Assembly: GCF_037975245.1 (NCBI RefSeq)
Contig: NC_092581.1
Coordinates: forward strand, 4,792,501-4,856,500
Reading direction: 5' to 3'
Length of the DNA stretch: 64,000 nucleotides
Source of the DNA: Apostichopus japonicus
Taxonomy: Eukaryota > Echinodermata > Holothuroidea > Aspidochirotida > Stichopodidae
Position numbers and translations under genes: made by a program. Under the pieces are notes generated by a model. The model did not search any database. It saw only the letters and a program-made list of their open reading frames with translations, and had not been told where the DNA came from. Positions 1 to 12,866 of the stretch are shown here, piece after piece (the first letter of the stretch is position 1; the number at the start of each line of letters is the position of its first letter).

Positions 1-855
1 TATTTGTTGGTATTTGTTGGTATTCCCGCATCTCACAGGAACTGAGGCCATTTGATATATTCTTCGGTTATACGAGTTTCCAGGATAGCCCCTCCCCCTC
101 ACAGATGGGTTGCTAGAACGAACGATTACAGTAATTGTTTATAGAACGGAAAATTTCTTTGTATATTGTTCCAAAATTCTTACATTAGTTTTTTTTTTTA
201 ATTTCCAAATCATTTTTTTTCTCCATTTGGATTTTGTTGTTGTGAACGTTGTACATATTTTGAATATACATGATAACATCTTTTATGCAATACCTTTTTT
301 TCAAACTGATTTCTATAAATGAAAGAACATTAATGTGTCCATGCTTGCTCAAGTGAAATTACCTACTTCCAAGAATCTGTGATGCATTTAAAGTCATATT
401 TGTAACGTTTACAAATATTTTTGTGTAACGTAGAGTTATCCATTTTTCTTATTTTACATTCTCCCATCGTGTACCCCTACTCTCTCCCTTCAGCAGGAGA
501 CACAATACAAAATTTCTTTGTGATTACCTTTGAGCATACTCACGGCCGTGTCCCATCGCGCGCTTTTCCTGAGGGAATAGAACGCGCGATTATGATGCAG
601 ACGCACGAATTTAAAGTACCATGGTATCACCTATATACGTCTAACGAATGTGTTTCTCTGAAGTATTGTGTATCGTGGCCTTGTATATGCAAAAAACTCG
701 ATTGGATCTTGAAGATATATTTACTGCATATATAACACAACAGCTACGACCTTAAACAAGTTCAGGAAGGCATAAACACATTCAAGTATTCCTCTGAGCT
801 ACCATTCAAGTTCTTCATGTCTTAGCTTAATATTTGAATTTTCATTAACTTCATT
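1..855. other. AT-rich unassigned DNA
   Basis: No gene, RNA or mobile element is recognised. A short direct repeat of TTGTTGGTATT opens the window. A small GC-rich inverted repeat, ATCGCGCG at 555-562 and CGCGCGAT at 583-590, is the only structured spot. Short open frames here look like chance. Confidence 0.5.
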
Positions 856-923
856 GATCATACGGAAATTTATTTATTTATATATATATATATAAATATA
901 TAAATATATATAAATATATATAA

Positions 924-1010
<87 letters not shown>
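856..1010. repeat. (TA)n microsatellite with TAAATA interruptions
   Basis: About 150 bases of alternating TA with regularly spaced AAATATATAT interruptions, which look like slippage-amplified variants. Any open frame across it is a shadow of the repeat. Confidence 0.95.
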
Positions 1011-1012
<2 letters not shown>

Positions 1013-1392
1013 AGTGATTGTACATTTCAGTCTTAAATAAATTACCACTTTAACTTTATCCTTGTAAAGTTCATACTGATCAAATTAGATCTATGGTATA
1101 TGATCGCCTATTTGTTTATATCACCGCGGGCTAATCAATCACTTTGTCGTTAATGTGTTTCAAATATTTTTCTGCTACTCACTTCCCCGATCCCCATAGC
1201 AATGGTTCTGCTACGGCTAAGCTCTAAAAACCATTCAATTTCACGACATTTTTGTCTTTTTAATTGTAATAACTGGTTCCACATCTGATAAGCTATTCAA
1301 CTGTAACCAAGTTAACGGGCTCGCATAACCTTTAAATATACTTTTATACGGTGTCAGAGACCTTCCATAGAGAGTTTAGTGTAAGAATGGAG

Positions 1393-1394
<2 letters not shown>
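1011..1394. other. Unassigned spacer
   Basis: Ordinary AT-rich sequence between two TA arrays. I see no coding, repeat or element end in it. Confidence 0.5.

Positions 1395-1471
<77 letters not shown>
1395..1471. repeat. (TA)n microsatellite
   Basis: An uninterrupted TA tract of roughly 38 units. It is followed by degenerate ATATAACAGT copies (about 1480-1660) that appear to derive from the same slippage-prone DNA. Confidence 0.97.
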
Positions 1472-1474
<3 letters not shown>

Positions 1475-2058
1475 TAGCATATATAACAGTTTTCAGTAAT
1501 ATATAACAGTTATATAACAATTATATGTAACAATATAGTATTTATATAAACGTACTAAATTAAAACTACAAAGAACTAGAGATTATAAATACTGCATTAT
1601 AATTATGCAACAGTAATACAATACAGATATGTGTATGTAGTAATATATAACAGTGGTAATATATTAATACTACAATTATATGCACGCAAAAACTGCAATT
1701 CGAACTACCACCACTTGAAAAGATATTACGTATTGCATAAATTCAAAAGTATACAAATAAAAATATTGCTGTTGTCTAATGGATGATACGTAAAGAAGGA
1801 CAATTTAAACCTTACATTAAGGCAAAGTAAAACCATTTTAAGAGGAAACCAGATAGGAGACGCTCCGTTAACGCACCAGTGAAAATTAGGGAGAAATACA
1901 TCTCAGAGTCGCCCATGTTACTTTTGGGCACTGCAGAAATGAATTTATGTAAATTTACTTAATATATACCTAAAGCAGTCAGGGAACTCTAGAATCATAT
2001 CCACCTCCCCCCGTCTCTCCCGGGAATGCACAACTTTGGAATCATGTGTAACCTACGT
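1472..2058. other. Unassigned AT-rich spacer
   Basis: Contains several short ATATAACAGT echoes near its left edge and otherwise nothing recognisable. Confidence 0.45.
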
Positions 2059-2442
2059 CAGTGGCGTAGCCAAGGAGTGACCTAGAGGTGGGGTGGGGGG
2101 GGGGGAGGCACATGCCCTCCCTACATAAAGTCGTGCCCCTAGATGCGATTTCTAGTGTTAAAAGAATACTGAAACAAAATATTTTTCTGCCTCAATTTAA
2201 ACCATATATATCGGACAGACAAAGCCCGAAAATATTTGAACTTATTGAACTTAAAATTCTTGAACTTAAAGTTACTTTAAATTGCAAAATATAGCACCAG
2301 ATTGCATCTAAGGACCCTTAATTAATCAAAAACAACCCCTCCCCTTAGACCCCCCCAGGTGGCATTCGCTAATAAACATTGTGCCCCCTAATTAAGTGCT
2401 GTGCCCCCCCCCCCAAGATTGAAATGTCTGGCGACGCCACTG
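2059..2442. mobile_element. Non-autonomous hAT-like MITE, CAGTGGCGTWGCCA ends
   Basis: The left end reads CAGTGGCGTAGCCAAGG and the reverse complement of the right end reads CAGTGGCGTCGCCAGAC, so the termini are inverted repeats of the hAT type (CAGNGGCG). The flanking octamers ACCTACGT and CCCTGCGT agree at 6 of 8 positions, as an old 8-bp target duplication would. Inside, a G tract follows the left end and C tracts precede the right end. The interior contains a module (about 2289-2352) that recurs in two other elements of this window. It has no transposase coding and is 384 bp long. Confidence 0.75.
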
Positions 2443-4565
2443 CCCTGCGTTATTGAAGAACTTCGACTTTATAAACTAAATGCAATTTAATTCACCTATA
2501 TATAGTCTATTAGATCAGAAGAATAAAGATTAAATAAAAGGAAAATGTCACAATCTCAAATCAACATTTCCATCTGTATGTTACCTCACTGTAGAGTACT
2601 CGATCTCTCGAGTTTTACTTTGGATAAACTTGGCAGCCGACAACTAAACTATTTAAAAATGCCATACATTTAATAAATTGTTTAATGCAGCGATTACCGT
2701 AAAACCAGCCATCAAAGGAACGCCTCACCGACTGTAAATATTTCTCTCATTGATATGTCAAACCATAATATACAAAAATCGAATCGCTTTAGGATATGGC
2801 TGTTTTTCCCCCTTTTGTATATCTACTTAAATATCATCATAGTAATGGATATACTTCTTAGACATATAGAGCCATTATTTAAATAGGTTTCAATGAAGAA
2901 TCAATTAGGAATTACTTCATGTTAATTTACTGAAGTGCTTTGAAAGTTTTAATGAAACTTAAAATATCAAAATCCGCCGGGAAAAGTCTTGCGAGGAACA
3001 TTAGCTCGGAAACATAAATAGATCTGATAATTAAGAAACAAACAAACGATTGAAAACAAGAATAATTTTCAGTACGTGAATAGAACACTCCACAGAAACG
3101 TTGCATTTTTAAATCTTTTTAGCGTCTTGACGAAGTTTCGGTACAAAGTTTTACTTCATATTACCTCAAGTTTAACAGCTTATGTCATAACGGGGGTAAT
3201 ATGGTTGGTCAACGACAGGAAAGGGGGGGGGGGGGTATGGAGGGATTAAGAGTTGGGAAAACAAACTATTCAACACTCCATGACTATAGTTGGAGTGAAA
3301 CACAACCCATCAATAATATTAACCATAGCCGTAGCGTAACCATAATCGTAATCATAATCATAATCCTAATCATATTCATGCAATTATTTTTACGACGGTT
3401 ATAAGCGACCACGAATGCGGGAGAAGGCCGGAAGTGCTCATGGATTACAACTTTCAAGTCGAGTGGCTTTCAAATCAACACTCAAATTTGGAATATTTTC
3501 AATTAATAAAGTCATTTCAGATGGGAAAACCGTAGATTTTTCTCTTGCATGAAAAAAAAAAACTCCTCCTTACTCTGGCCAGGCCGGGTATCGAAATCCC
3601 TGAACCTTCCCAAATGTTAAGCCTCATTGCTTCCTATTCACCGGTATATTTATCGGTATTAGTATATATTATTTCCAAGTTAGAGGATTTGGGTGTACTA
3701 TATTGAAGAGTGGTGTACCAGGGGAGGAGGGGTTAGTGTAACAGGGGAGAAGGAGGGTTTGGTCCCAGATACCATTTTGATACAACTTATATCATTCTTC
3801 CATATACTGCTTTTCACTAGAGCAGTCTCGTCGTGTAACATTTCAATAGTGTAATCTGCATGGTTATTAACTCTGTCGGTCATTGCAAACAATGTTTTGA
3901 AAATGCTTAAATACCACCAAAATTGTCTTTTGTTGTTATTGTTGAAAGATAAAAATTAGTTTCTTGGTAATTCTTTGGACAGACGAATTCCAGATGTTCT
4001 CAGATATTTACCCCAAAATATGAAGCCTTGAGGATTAGGGAAACTCAACTCCCGAAACACCTACTGCCTGAAATGCAGAAGAAAAACAAAACTTGAAAAT
4101 GAATTGAAGACGGTCATACTAATTCGTCGTTCGTTTGTCTGTTCGTTCGGTTGTCTGTACTCCGTATCGGTTTACGCTCAGGCACTAACGACGGTGTTTA
4201 AGAATAATTCTATACACCTCACGATGATGGTTTGGATTTACATTCCAGACACGTGCAATCTTGAGTACTAACGTAGCCACGAGAGGGCTAGCAATGGTAA
4301 ACTTATCCATAGAATAAATAAACGGTTTTATCCAACGTACTTAACATCACATTGTCGTTCGCTTTGGGAGAAATTCCCAAAAATTCAAACGGTCATTTTT
4401 TTACCACTTTTATATATAACTACTATATCTTATATATCTTATGAGCAAATACACATTTTCATACTAATTTATTTGATGCATAATTGTATACATAAAATCA
4501 CGATATTTTATAGAGATACATTGACCATAAGCTCTAAATCTATCCAGATATCCCATAATGGTTGT
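2443..4565. other. Unassigned DNA with G-rich patches
   Basis: No gene recognised. G-homopolymer patches lie at about 3221-3235 and 3719-3760. In this window such tracts usually sit inside hAT-like MITEs, but I could not find matching inverted ends here. Confidence 0.4.
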
Positions 4566-5085
4566 TGAGGATAATTTTAATGGATTCCATTTCTTGTCTT
4601 ATCATGTCTTGTTCGAATGCCGCTATAGGCTATATATATTATAATCATATTTTGAATACAACTAAATACATGAAAGGTTTTTCATTTTGTCATTCGTCTT
4701 ACCAAGGTACAAATTTACATGTGTAGCATTATGTTCCTCTTCTAGGGGATTCGTGATACACACCTAACGATGACCACACAGTGACGTCACATATGCAGTG
4801 GGACTGGGGTGGACAGTGGATCACTGGGATTCGTTGATTGGTGTTTCGTGTACAGGTTCTTTTCCTGGGTGACCTTTCATCAAAAGGTTTATACAGTTTA
4901 CAGTGGGGGCAAAGTAAACCCTTAGGAATACACTAAGCTTATCGATCTATATACTCAAACACGTAGATGTACCTTTTCCGCGAATAACATGAAATGGATT
5001 CCATATTCGTCTTAGCATGTCTTTCCCTTCTCAAATACTGCGTTACAATATAATACAGTCCCATTTTGGACACGACTAAAGACAA
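4566..5085 (+). repeat. Diverged direct duplication of ~100 bp
   Basis: The stretch from about 4572 to 4672 (TGGATTCCATTTCTTGTCTT and onward through ACAACTAAATAC) resembles that from about 4990 to 5085 (TGGATTCCATATTCGTCTTA through ACGACTAAAGAC) in the same orientation, about 415 bp apart. It is an old local duplication. Its nature is unknown. Confidence 0.45.
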
Positions 5086-5119
5086 TAGTTTATTCTCTTC
5101 ATATAATTTCTTTATAATA

Positions 5120-5245
5120 CAATTTTTAATAAATGTTAATAATAATTTTAATAAAAATTTTGAATAACAATTTGAATAACAATTTTGAATAACAATTTTT
5201 AATAACAATTTTTAATATCAATTTTTAATATCAAATTTTTAATCA
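5120..5245 (+). repeat. ~14-15 bp AT-rich tandem repeat
   Basis: Eight or so copies of AATAACAATTTT variants in tandem. It is a simple AT-rich minisatellite, and the minus-strand open frames over it are repeat shadows. Confidence 0.75.
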
Positions 5246-6792
5246 TTGTTATAATACAATGGCATTCCCTTACAATGTAACAGAGGTGTCTCTTATAATG
5301 TAACAGAGATGAATGTATAATTGTATGTGACGCATTCGTTCGTCTTTGCGAGACATGGACACGGAATGAGCTTTTACTAATGGGACGAACTTTCCACAAA
5401 GACAACTACCTCTTATCTACACCAGTAATATTATTTTATACACACTATTGATACACTATTTATAATATCAGGGGCCCAACCATGTATAAGGCTTATGGGG
5501 TGGGGGAGGGGGATGGAACACCCAGTACACAAAACAATGGGGACTCAAACCCCCCACCCCGCCCCTCCCCGGACACCCCACTGGCTTTACATCAGAGCTT
5601 TATTCTCATAATTATTCATGTTACAATTTGGTTTTATTCGGTTTTGAAACAAACAAAAAAAGTGACTTTATTTAAAGAGTTGCACCAAGGTACTCAAAAG
5701 GATTTCTGCTAATTTTAAAATTTCATTTTCTGGTCTTATTTATTATTTGAACTTAATTCTAATATTTAATGATATTTTATAAACAAATTAATGCTTGTAC
5801 AACATTATTGTTTCAGTTCTCGTTATTGCCAATGTTTTTATTTGAATGAAATTGTAAATTAATCAATAATTCGGTTACTTATAAAAACACTAATAGTATT
5901 TTTTTGGGGGCAAAACTCGAAATCTGATAATTGGTGCTACATCGGGGAGTTAGGAGATCTAACATGGAGGTACTACCATGGACACGTGATCAGTTCAGCT
6001 CCAGAAAGATTCTTGAAGAAACCAACGTATAGGTAGGTCTACAGTTTATTGCAACGGGGTTATGTGTGACAACTGTATTAAAACAAAAAGAAATACTTTT
6101 CCCCTCAAATGTTGACTTAAACTAAGAAGCTTAGCCTGTCAATTTTTCTTTCTTCTTCTTCTTCTTAAAAAATAACAGTCGATAAAAAGCAGAGGAAGCT
6201 AAGATAGATCGTGTCAACTCGACAGGTCTGTCATAACAAGAAAAACCGCGCTGTTGAACCAGTACGTATGCACCTGTTCACTAATGAAACATCTCAAATA
6301 AAAAGTCACCATTTGCCTCTCTGCTTTTTCTTGGTTCGGTGACTAGCAGAATGGAATTTTATTTGACGGGAATTACATTTGAGAAAAGTTGCTGAACTTA
6401 ATTTGAAGAACTAAACGGTGTGGAAATGTGTTACAAGTGTAGCCAGGGGCTATACACTGACTCGGGGGTGTTCTGTATCGAGAACTCCTATATGAAGAGG
6501 TAAAGTAGTGACAGGTACAAAAACTTCCGTTTTACTTTTCTTGCTAGAGTCCCCATTACAAATACATACAGGAAGACACATATATGTATAGCCTATATAT
6601 GGCGACGTTCATTCACTGGCAGCAATCTGCAAGTTAGCTGTTGTATATAGGGTACAGAAAGCACATGGGTCACAGCACCTCGACGTGTAGAACTTCATCA
6701 AACGTCAGAGCAGAATAGTAGTAAGTCCTTATGGGTACTCATATTTCTAGTATAATTACCTGAGTGATATTGTACTCGCCCCTTGTAATCGA

Positions 6793-6794
<2 letters not shown>
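5246..6794. other. Unassigned DNA
   Basis: A G/C-rich patch at 5468-5590 begins CAGGGGCCCAA and could be a decayed element, but no inverted partner or target duplication was found. A CTT run is at 6150-6167. No gene recognised. Confidence 0.4.
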
Positions 6795-6866
<72 letters not shown>

Positions 6867-6880
6867 TATATATATATATT
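6795..6880. repeat. (TA)n microsatellite
   Basis: About 43 TA units with a single AAATA interruption near the right edge. Tyr-Ile dipeptide frames are artefacts. Confidence 0.97.
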
Positions 6881-7250
6881 CAGCCTACACAAATCTCTTC
6901 TTTAGCTTATCAACTAATGACTTCAACGCTTCCATTGAGAATGTTGCCTTTGTTAACTCTGTTCGAGGCAGGGGCAACAAGATGACAGGATTTTACTGAA
7001 TCCTTTGGGAGCAGCTGTCACAGTGCCTTCCGAATCGTTGGTCATTTTTTGCTTTTATAGAAAGATGCAAATGCTTTCCGATGGAACAATATTTATTTAG
7101 AAGAGCGAATAAAAACAAAACGAATGGAAATGGAAAAGACAGCATACGTTTCTTTTAACTTGATTGTATCAGAAGTGTCTTTAGCAAATATTACGAGTAA
7201 TATTTTGAAATGCTATTTTTTTATCAGCAATTGGTTGAAAATATTTCTAA
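6881..7250. other. Unassigned spacer
   Basis: No repeat or gene feature seen. Confidence 0.45.
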
Positions 7251-7346
7251 GCGTCGTCATTATCATCGTCGTCATCGTCATCGTCGTTATCGTCATCATC
7301 GTCATCGTCATCTTCATCGTCGTTGTCGTCGTCGTCGTCGTCGTCG

Positions 7347-7384
<38 letters not shown>

Positions 7385-7388
7385 TACA
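7251..7388. repeat. (GTC/ATC)n trinucleotide array
   Basis: Imperfect trinucleotide repeat mixing GTC and ATC units, ending in pure ATC. The minus strand reads GAT/GAC and would give poly-Asp, and the plus strand gives Val/Ile or His/Arg runs. All three frames are open because the repeat lacks stops, so this is not evidence of coding. Confidence 0.95.
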
Positions 7389-8803
7389 ACTACAAACATC
7401 CATATTTCGCAGAAATAATGTTCATTTTGTATCACGTTTCTTGATATTTGAAGTAACGAATATATAGTTAAATGCAAACAAACTGTTAACAAGTTTTCCT
7501 GATGATTCCGTGGATTGGATGTATTTAATTAACAATAACCATAGTCGACGATTTCATCGTTTCTAATAAGAAATAAATAAGTTTAAAGCAGGTTGTTACG
7601 TATTTAACTGTATCATTTGATCTCCATTAAATACGTTTTAATCCGTTAAAGTGTAAGTTACTTATATATGTAGCAACATATTTGTATATAACGATGTGTC
7701 AATTTCATTATTACAAGATGTAAATAGATTTGCCTTTTTTGTTCATAAAAATCACATTGAAGTTTTTTTATGTTTTATTGCAAATTTTTTAACTATTGAG
7801 GAAACTTAACAACCAATTTGAAGCGATAAAAATATATCCATCATATAGATGGATAAAGGTAAGCACTACGATACTATTTATGATAAATCTCATGGCCAAA
7901 GGAGAAAATGTAATTATATGCAAACCAGCTGCTGGAACAGTCTGTCATCCTGCTGGATTTAAGATGTTTCAAGGTATAGAATCACAACCGCAACAAACTA
8001 TTATGATAGTCTTAACGCCCAGTCGCTTCTATTGAAGTATATTCGTCAAAGAATTATTTGCCAACTCATCGCGATGAAGCCGAAATGAATCGCCAGATAG
8101 ATATTAACCTTGTTATTTTAAAGTGTGTCACCTCCGCTAGGCGATCCACGAATGCTCCACTCTATTGTTTGCTAATAAGGCTAACCATTATGTATGTCGG
8201 TATATTTAGCAATGACAACACTGTACACAGGAAATCACCTTCCTTTGTACGCTACGGAAAGCAACATTATATTAGTAATAATAATAATAATAATAATAAC
8301 GATACGGAATACGGAATACGTAACAAAACAAAAGTTTGGTAGACAAGCGGACTCTTTGTCCTATATCGATAATTAGGACAGACATTTTGTTGTTGTAATG
8401 AAAACATGTGCTGCTATCGGCATGTATAAGAAAACAAAAGAAACAAAATGACAGGTCACTATATATCGAAGCTATATCTTTTGTAACGATAAAATGTAGG
8501 ACAATGATGTAAGTGAATAATAGGATTTCAGAAACCCCTAGGAATTAATTAAGGGGCCCATGCATGCCAAGCCAACAGGGGCAACAATGGTAGTACTTTA
8601 GATAACTGCTTATCATGCCTATTTCATCACATCCCTATCAGTTCCTTTAGCTATGCGGTGTTGATAACAGTGAAAAAATAAAGTACAGTTGGTTTACGTC
8701 CTTGACAATCACTTTCGAGAATGACTGCAGGTTGTCGGTGGCCAGAGCGGTAATATGAGAATCTGCTGACAAATTGGTAGATTACTTACAAGAGGGAAAC
8801 GTC
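7389..8803. other. Unassigned DNA with a (TAA)n tract
   Basis: A pure TAA tract lies at about 8272-8300. The rest is unremarkable AT-rich sequence with only short chance frames. Confidence 0.45.
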
Positions 8804-8840
8804 ATATATACATATATAAATGTATATATATATAAATGTA

Positions 8841-8872
<32 letters not shown>

Positions 8873-8919
8873 TGCATAAATATATATATATTTGCATAAA
8901 TATATATATATTTGCATAA

Positions 8920-8958
<39 letters not shown>
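8804..8958. repeat. (TA)n array with TTTGCATAAATA higher-order units
   Basis: A TA array in which the block TATATATATATTTGCATAAA occurs three times in tandem, giving a ~20-bp higher-order repeat. Confidence 0.93.
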
Positions 8959-9381
8959 CAGGCAAAATTCAATGTTTCTTTTATATAAGTGGCAAATGGT
9001 CAAAATAAAGCAGCGAAGCTATTTGAAGGATATGCTGTATCACCTTATCGTATATATAACTCTTTCCTATTATTTTAAACAAAAGTGACCTGAAACTTGA
9101 CCGATGTTTGTAGCTACATGGCTCTAGCCTTTACCTACTCTAGAGGGGCGGAAAAAGTGAAACCCACCTTAGAAGTAATTGAGTAGTTTGCTGATGTGAA
9201 TAAGAAAGAAGGCTAAGTGGTTATTTGAGAATCATTGAAACATCTTATATATAACAAAACAGACTCGTACAGAAAAGTTTTAAGCATCGATGAATAACTA
9301 CAGTGTATGACTTACGTCAATTATTGCTTCAGGAGTTTGAGTAAATGTATTTGTCCTATATCCCACTTTGGTGCTGAAAAA
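8959..9381. other. Unassigned spacer
   Basis: No feature recognised. Confidence 0.45.
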
Positions 9382-9604
9382 CCGTTAACAGTATAGAGAC
9401 AATATAGGTCTGTGTAATATTTCTTATAGCCTATACTGCCGTTAACAGTATAGAGACAATATAGGTCTGTGTCATATTTCTTATAGCCTATACTGCCGTT
9501 AACATATAGAGACAGTATATGTCTATGTAATAATTATTAAAGCCTATACTGCCATTTACAGTATAGAGACAGTATATGTCTGTGTAATAACCTACAGCCT
9601 GTAT
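9382..9604 (+). repeat. 57-bp tandem repeat, four copies
   Basis: The unit starts CCGTTAACAGTATAGAGACA and ends CTTATAGCCTATACTG. Copies start at 9382, 9439, 9496 and 9552. The first two are nearly identical and the last two have diverged. The unit contains self-complementary words (AGTATAG near the start, CTATACTG at the end) that could form a stem. Confidence 0.9.
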
Positions 9605-9721
9605 TATTAGTATTATTGTTATTGTTGTTATTACTATTATTTATAACAGCGAATAACAAATACTGAATAGCTAATACCGCGAGCGTTATCTAGCAAAATG
9701 CGTGTACCAAACATAGCACCT

Positions 9722-10165
9722 TGTATCATATTGCATTGCATCGCACTGAATAGTATTGTGTTGTACTGTCTTGCATTGTGTTGTATTATATTGTATTAGC
9801 TTTCATTGCACTGTATTGAATTCGATTGAATTAAATTACATTGAGTTGCATTGTGTATTAATTTTATTTCATGCAAAACACTACATTATTTAGGCTAAAC
9901 TGTATGGCATTGTATTGTATTTCATCATTTTGCCTTGTATTGCATTGTATTGCATTGCATTGTATTGAATTTCGATTCATTGTGTTGTATTCAGTTGAAT
10001 TGTATATTGAGTTGTATTACATTACATTACACTGCATTGTATTACATTACAATATATCGTATAACATTATCTTGCATAGTTTTACATTGCATTCCATGCA
10101 ATTTGTGTATATATTGCATTCCGCTACATTGTATTACAATGTGTTGTATTGTATTGTTTGTTTCT
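9722..10165 (+). repeat. Degenerate ATTGT/ATTGC pentanucleotide array
   Basis: About 440 bases dominated by ATTGT, ATTGC and ATTAC pentamers (for example TTGTATTGCATTGTATTGC). The long overlapping open frames rich in Cys, Ile, Leu and His are repeat shadows. Confidence 0.9.
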
Positions 10166-11690
10166 CTGACACATACTTCATGATGACGTCATCTCGGTCC
10201 ACACTCTGAACGTTAATCCATCGTTTTTACAACATTTTAAAACTCTGTTAACATTCTTCCAATATTATATTATACAACCAGCCAGCCGTACCACGAGTTG
10301 CAACACCATCTTGTTACTGATGTAATTATAAATGCATAGTCAACAAGTTACTTGAAACCACTAAAGAGAAGTCTTTGCCTTTCTTAATGTTGTCTTCTAA
10401 GGTTTGCAGGGTGCTGACTTAATTGAGCATTTACTTAACTAGGTTTTCTAGTCACTTTTATTGATAAGAGTAAGATTTTTTTTAAGTTTAATTTAAAACA
10501 AAATAATAAAAAAAATTAACGTGATATTGAGGTGCAACCTGACCTACTAGCAGTTATTTTCTAATTTTCTTGTTTTTTTAATTTCTTTGACTCTAAAGAT
10601 AAAATAGAAAAAGAATGTTACCTCTTGGGCAGATGAAATATATATAAAAAGAAAAATCCATTTTGACAATGTGATACTTTTTTACCGAAGCTTTTCAAAT
10701 ATTTCGGAAAGCAATATTTTGATGTCTTTGTCTTTAACCTATGTCGATGGATTGATTGCATATTCTATGCAATTTTAACGTGAATTTTCAATCAATATTT
10801 ATACATGTTCGGTTTATCAAATTAAGACATATCCTATGGGCAATTGTTTTTTCTAAAGAAGGAAAGGGATAGGGAGAGAGAGAGAGACATTATACAGTGC
10901 TAAGTAAACTAGGCTACGTTCATTTAATAACAAGTGACAGTTGAAAGACACATTTATTAAATTTCTTTGAGCTGTGATCGAGGTTGATCAAAAAACAAAT
11001 CTCATTGCGGGTCTCAAACACCCTATATCTTTCACGTTATACCTGACACCCTGTTTGACACATTGATTAATATCTTAGTACACATTGATCAAAATAATGT
11101 TTGATTGATGTTGATGAGACACGAATTCTCATTATCGATGTAAAATAATGACGTTCTGTGGTTATAATCCAGGTACTGTTACCACATGTGAATTTGTAGG
11201 AGTCCATGAAATACAGCGTTTATTGGTGAAACGATATTCACGAAAAGAGGCTAAGATTTGAATATCAAGAGACAAAAAAAAGAAGAAGAATAAATTTAAT
11301 ACTTTGAGACAAACTAAGCCTTAAAGCAGCGTATCGTGTTGATTCTGATCAATTGCTTGATACGATTTTATCTTCGAGTGCTACAACAGTTTATATAATT
11401 AATCAAATTTCGAAAATATTAAATTAAAAAAAAAAACAGTATCCTTTGATTTCAACACCAATTATTTTATGGCTTCAATGGCAAAACTTACAATAAAGTA
11501 TAACTTTGGAAAATAAAATGGTATTGTTGAATGTCTAATCCACGTTTGCTCTGTTGCTCATAATAACATGTTTTGTATGAGTTATTAGAATCATCAACTA
11601 AAAGTAAGAATTAATAAAATAATAGCATGTAACATTAACATTGACATTAAAACTAAGGCCTGCACTGAGATGCTGACGTCATCATCAATT
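10166..11690. other. Unassigned AT-rich DNA
   Basis: A short GA run (about 10874-10889) and A/T homopolymers only. No coding region or element end recognised. Confidence 0.45.
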
Positions 11691-11694
11691 TAGC

Positions 11695-11950
11695 CTTAAA
11701 GGGGCATTCCAGAGATATAATATTTTTTTATAGGTGAATATCTTGAAAATCGCAATAATTATAGAAACATTACCAGCTTTCATATTTTTCATATTTTCTA
11801 TGTTTTTTTTCGCGTTGGACTTTGACATATCAAAATTAAAATTTTGCCTAAAGTCAACATTTAGGCAAAATTGATAGAATTTGTCGTCGTAACGAAATTA
11901 GTGGAAAAGTACAGAAGTTATAAAAGAAAGAAAAAAACAAAACGAGTCAG
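11695..11950. other. Possible decayed TTAA-type MITE with a perfect hairpin
   Basis: It begins TTAAAGGGGCATTCCAGAG, which resembles the ends of TTAA-inserting MITEs. At 11840-11852 and 11860-11872 there is a perfect 13-bp inverted repeat, AATTTTGCCTAAA and TTTAGGCAAAATT, with a 7-base loop. No matching right terminus was found, so the element call is weak while the hairpin is certain. Confidence 0.4.
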
Positions 11951-11970
11951 CGTCTAATGACATCTATGAA

Positions 11971-12140
11971 CATAGGAGTAGGAGCCCCATTTGATCGGGG
12001 GGGGGGGGCTGTAACGACTGGCCCGAAAAATATAACCAACATTTTTCGGGCGCATGTTCATGAACATATGATAAAGGCTTGCATCGGTTATTACATCGTA
12101 TGCCAATAACAGCCCCAGCCCCCCGCCTCCTACGCCCATG
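11971..12140. mobile_element. Short hAT-like MITE, CATRGGMGTAGGAGSC ends
   Basis: The left end CATAGGAGTAGGAGCC and the reverse-complemented right end CATGGGCGTAGGAGGC are inverted repeats, and the element is flanked by a perfect 8-bp duplication TCTATGAA (11963-11970 and 12141-12148), which is diagnostic of hAT-type insertion. It is 170 bp and non-coding. It carries a G tract at 11997-12008 and an inner inverted repeat around CCCGAAAAAT and ATTTTTCGGG. It is related to the element at 23738-24180. Confidence 0.88.
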
Positions 12141-12584
12141 TCTATGAAGACATACACATGCCATGCTTGGTAAGAGAACTAAGGACAATTTTAGGGTGAA
12201 GCGACGACCTTTTCCAGATATGAAGAATGATTGGTATTGTGATCCAAGTGTTTGTATGAGCCAAGTTTCGATAACAAGATCATGTTACATTAGCTGTCAT
12301 GAGACAACGTGAACTATTATGTTTCGGATGAGCTGTAGCCTTTTTACGCTCATCGCATTTGTCACCTTCTACTTTTGAAAATATAGGAATCCATCTAATA
12401 ACGAAGGAAGCAAAAAAAAATAACGAACAACTATAAAGTGACGCGACTATGATGAATGTGATTTTACGGCAGAAAGTTCGGTTCAAACAAACCCAACACA
12501 TACCTTGTCAGTATATTAGCTCGTATCGATAACGTAGAATTTATACACTGACAGCTTGTCATAAAGTGCAGGATTGATTAATGT
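12141..12584. other. Unassigned spacer
   Basis: Nothing recognised. The short minus-strand frames look random. Confidence 0.4.
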
Positions 12585-12866
12585 CACGGTGGTAGAGGGG
12601 GCGGTCCGCCCGGGTACCAGTCAGGGAGGGGGGGGGGGGAATACAATGCCACATATTGATAAATAATTAGTTCAAAACTTTGCATATGATAGCACCATCT
12701 TGCATCTAAGCCACCTTACATAGAGACCTTACATAAACAAAACCATATTATATACAAAGGGCACCCCCTCCCCTCAGTAGACCCCTCCCACAGGGACGAC
12801 ATCCCCTGCACGGGTTGACATAGTAAGGATCCGCCATGGTGTCCAACTATTCTAAGTACGCCACTG
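12585..12866. mobile_element. Decayed hAT-like MITE
   Basis: The right end, read on the minus strand, is CAGTGGCGTACTTAG, a hAT-type terminus. The left edge CACGGTGGTAGAGG is a poor match and no clear 8-bp duplication survives. A G tract sits at 12630-12640. The interior has the module ATAGCACCATCTTGCATC at 12688 followed by TAGACCCCTCCC, shared with the elements at 2059 and 37723. Confidence 0.5.

Noticed and set aside
5468-5590. A hAT-like element starting CAGGGGCCCAACC
   Set aside because: No matching inverted right end or 8-bp duplication. Similar CAGGGGCCC words at 14260 and 58941 are also unsupported.
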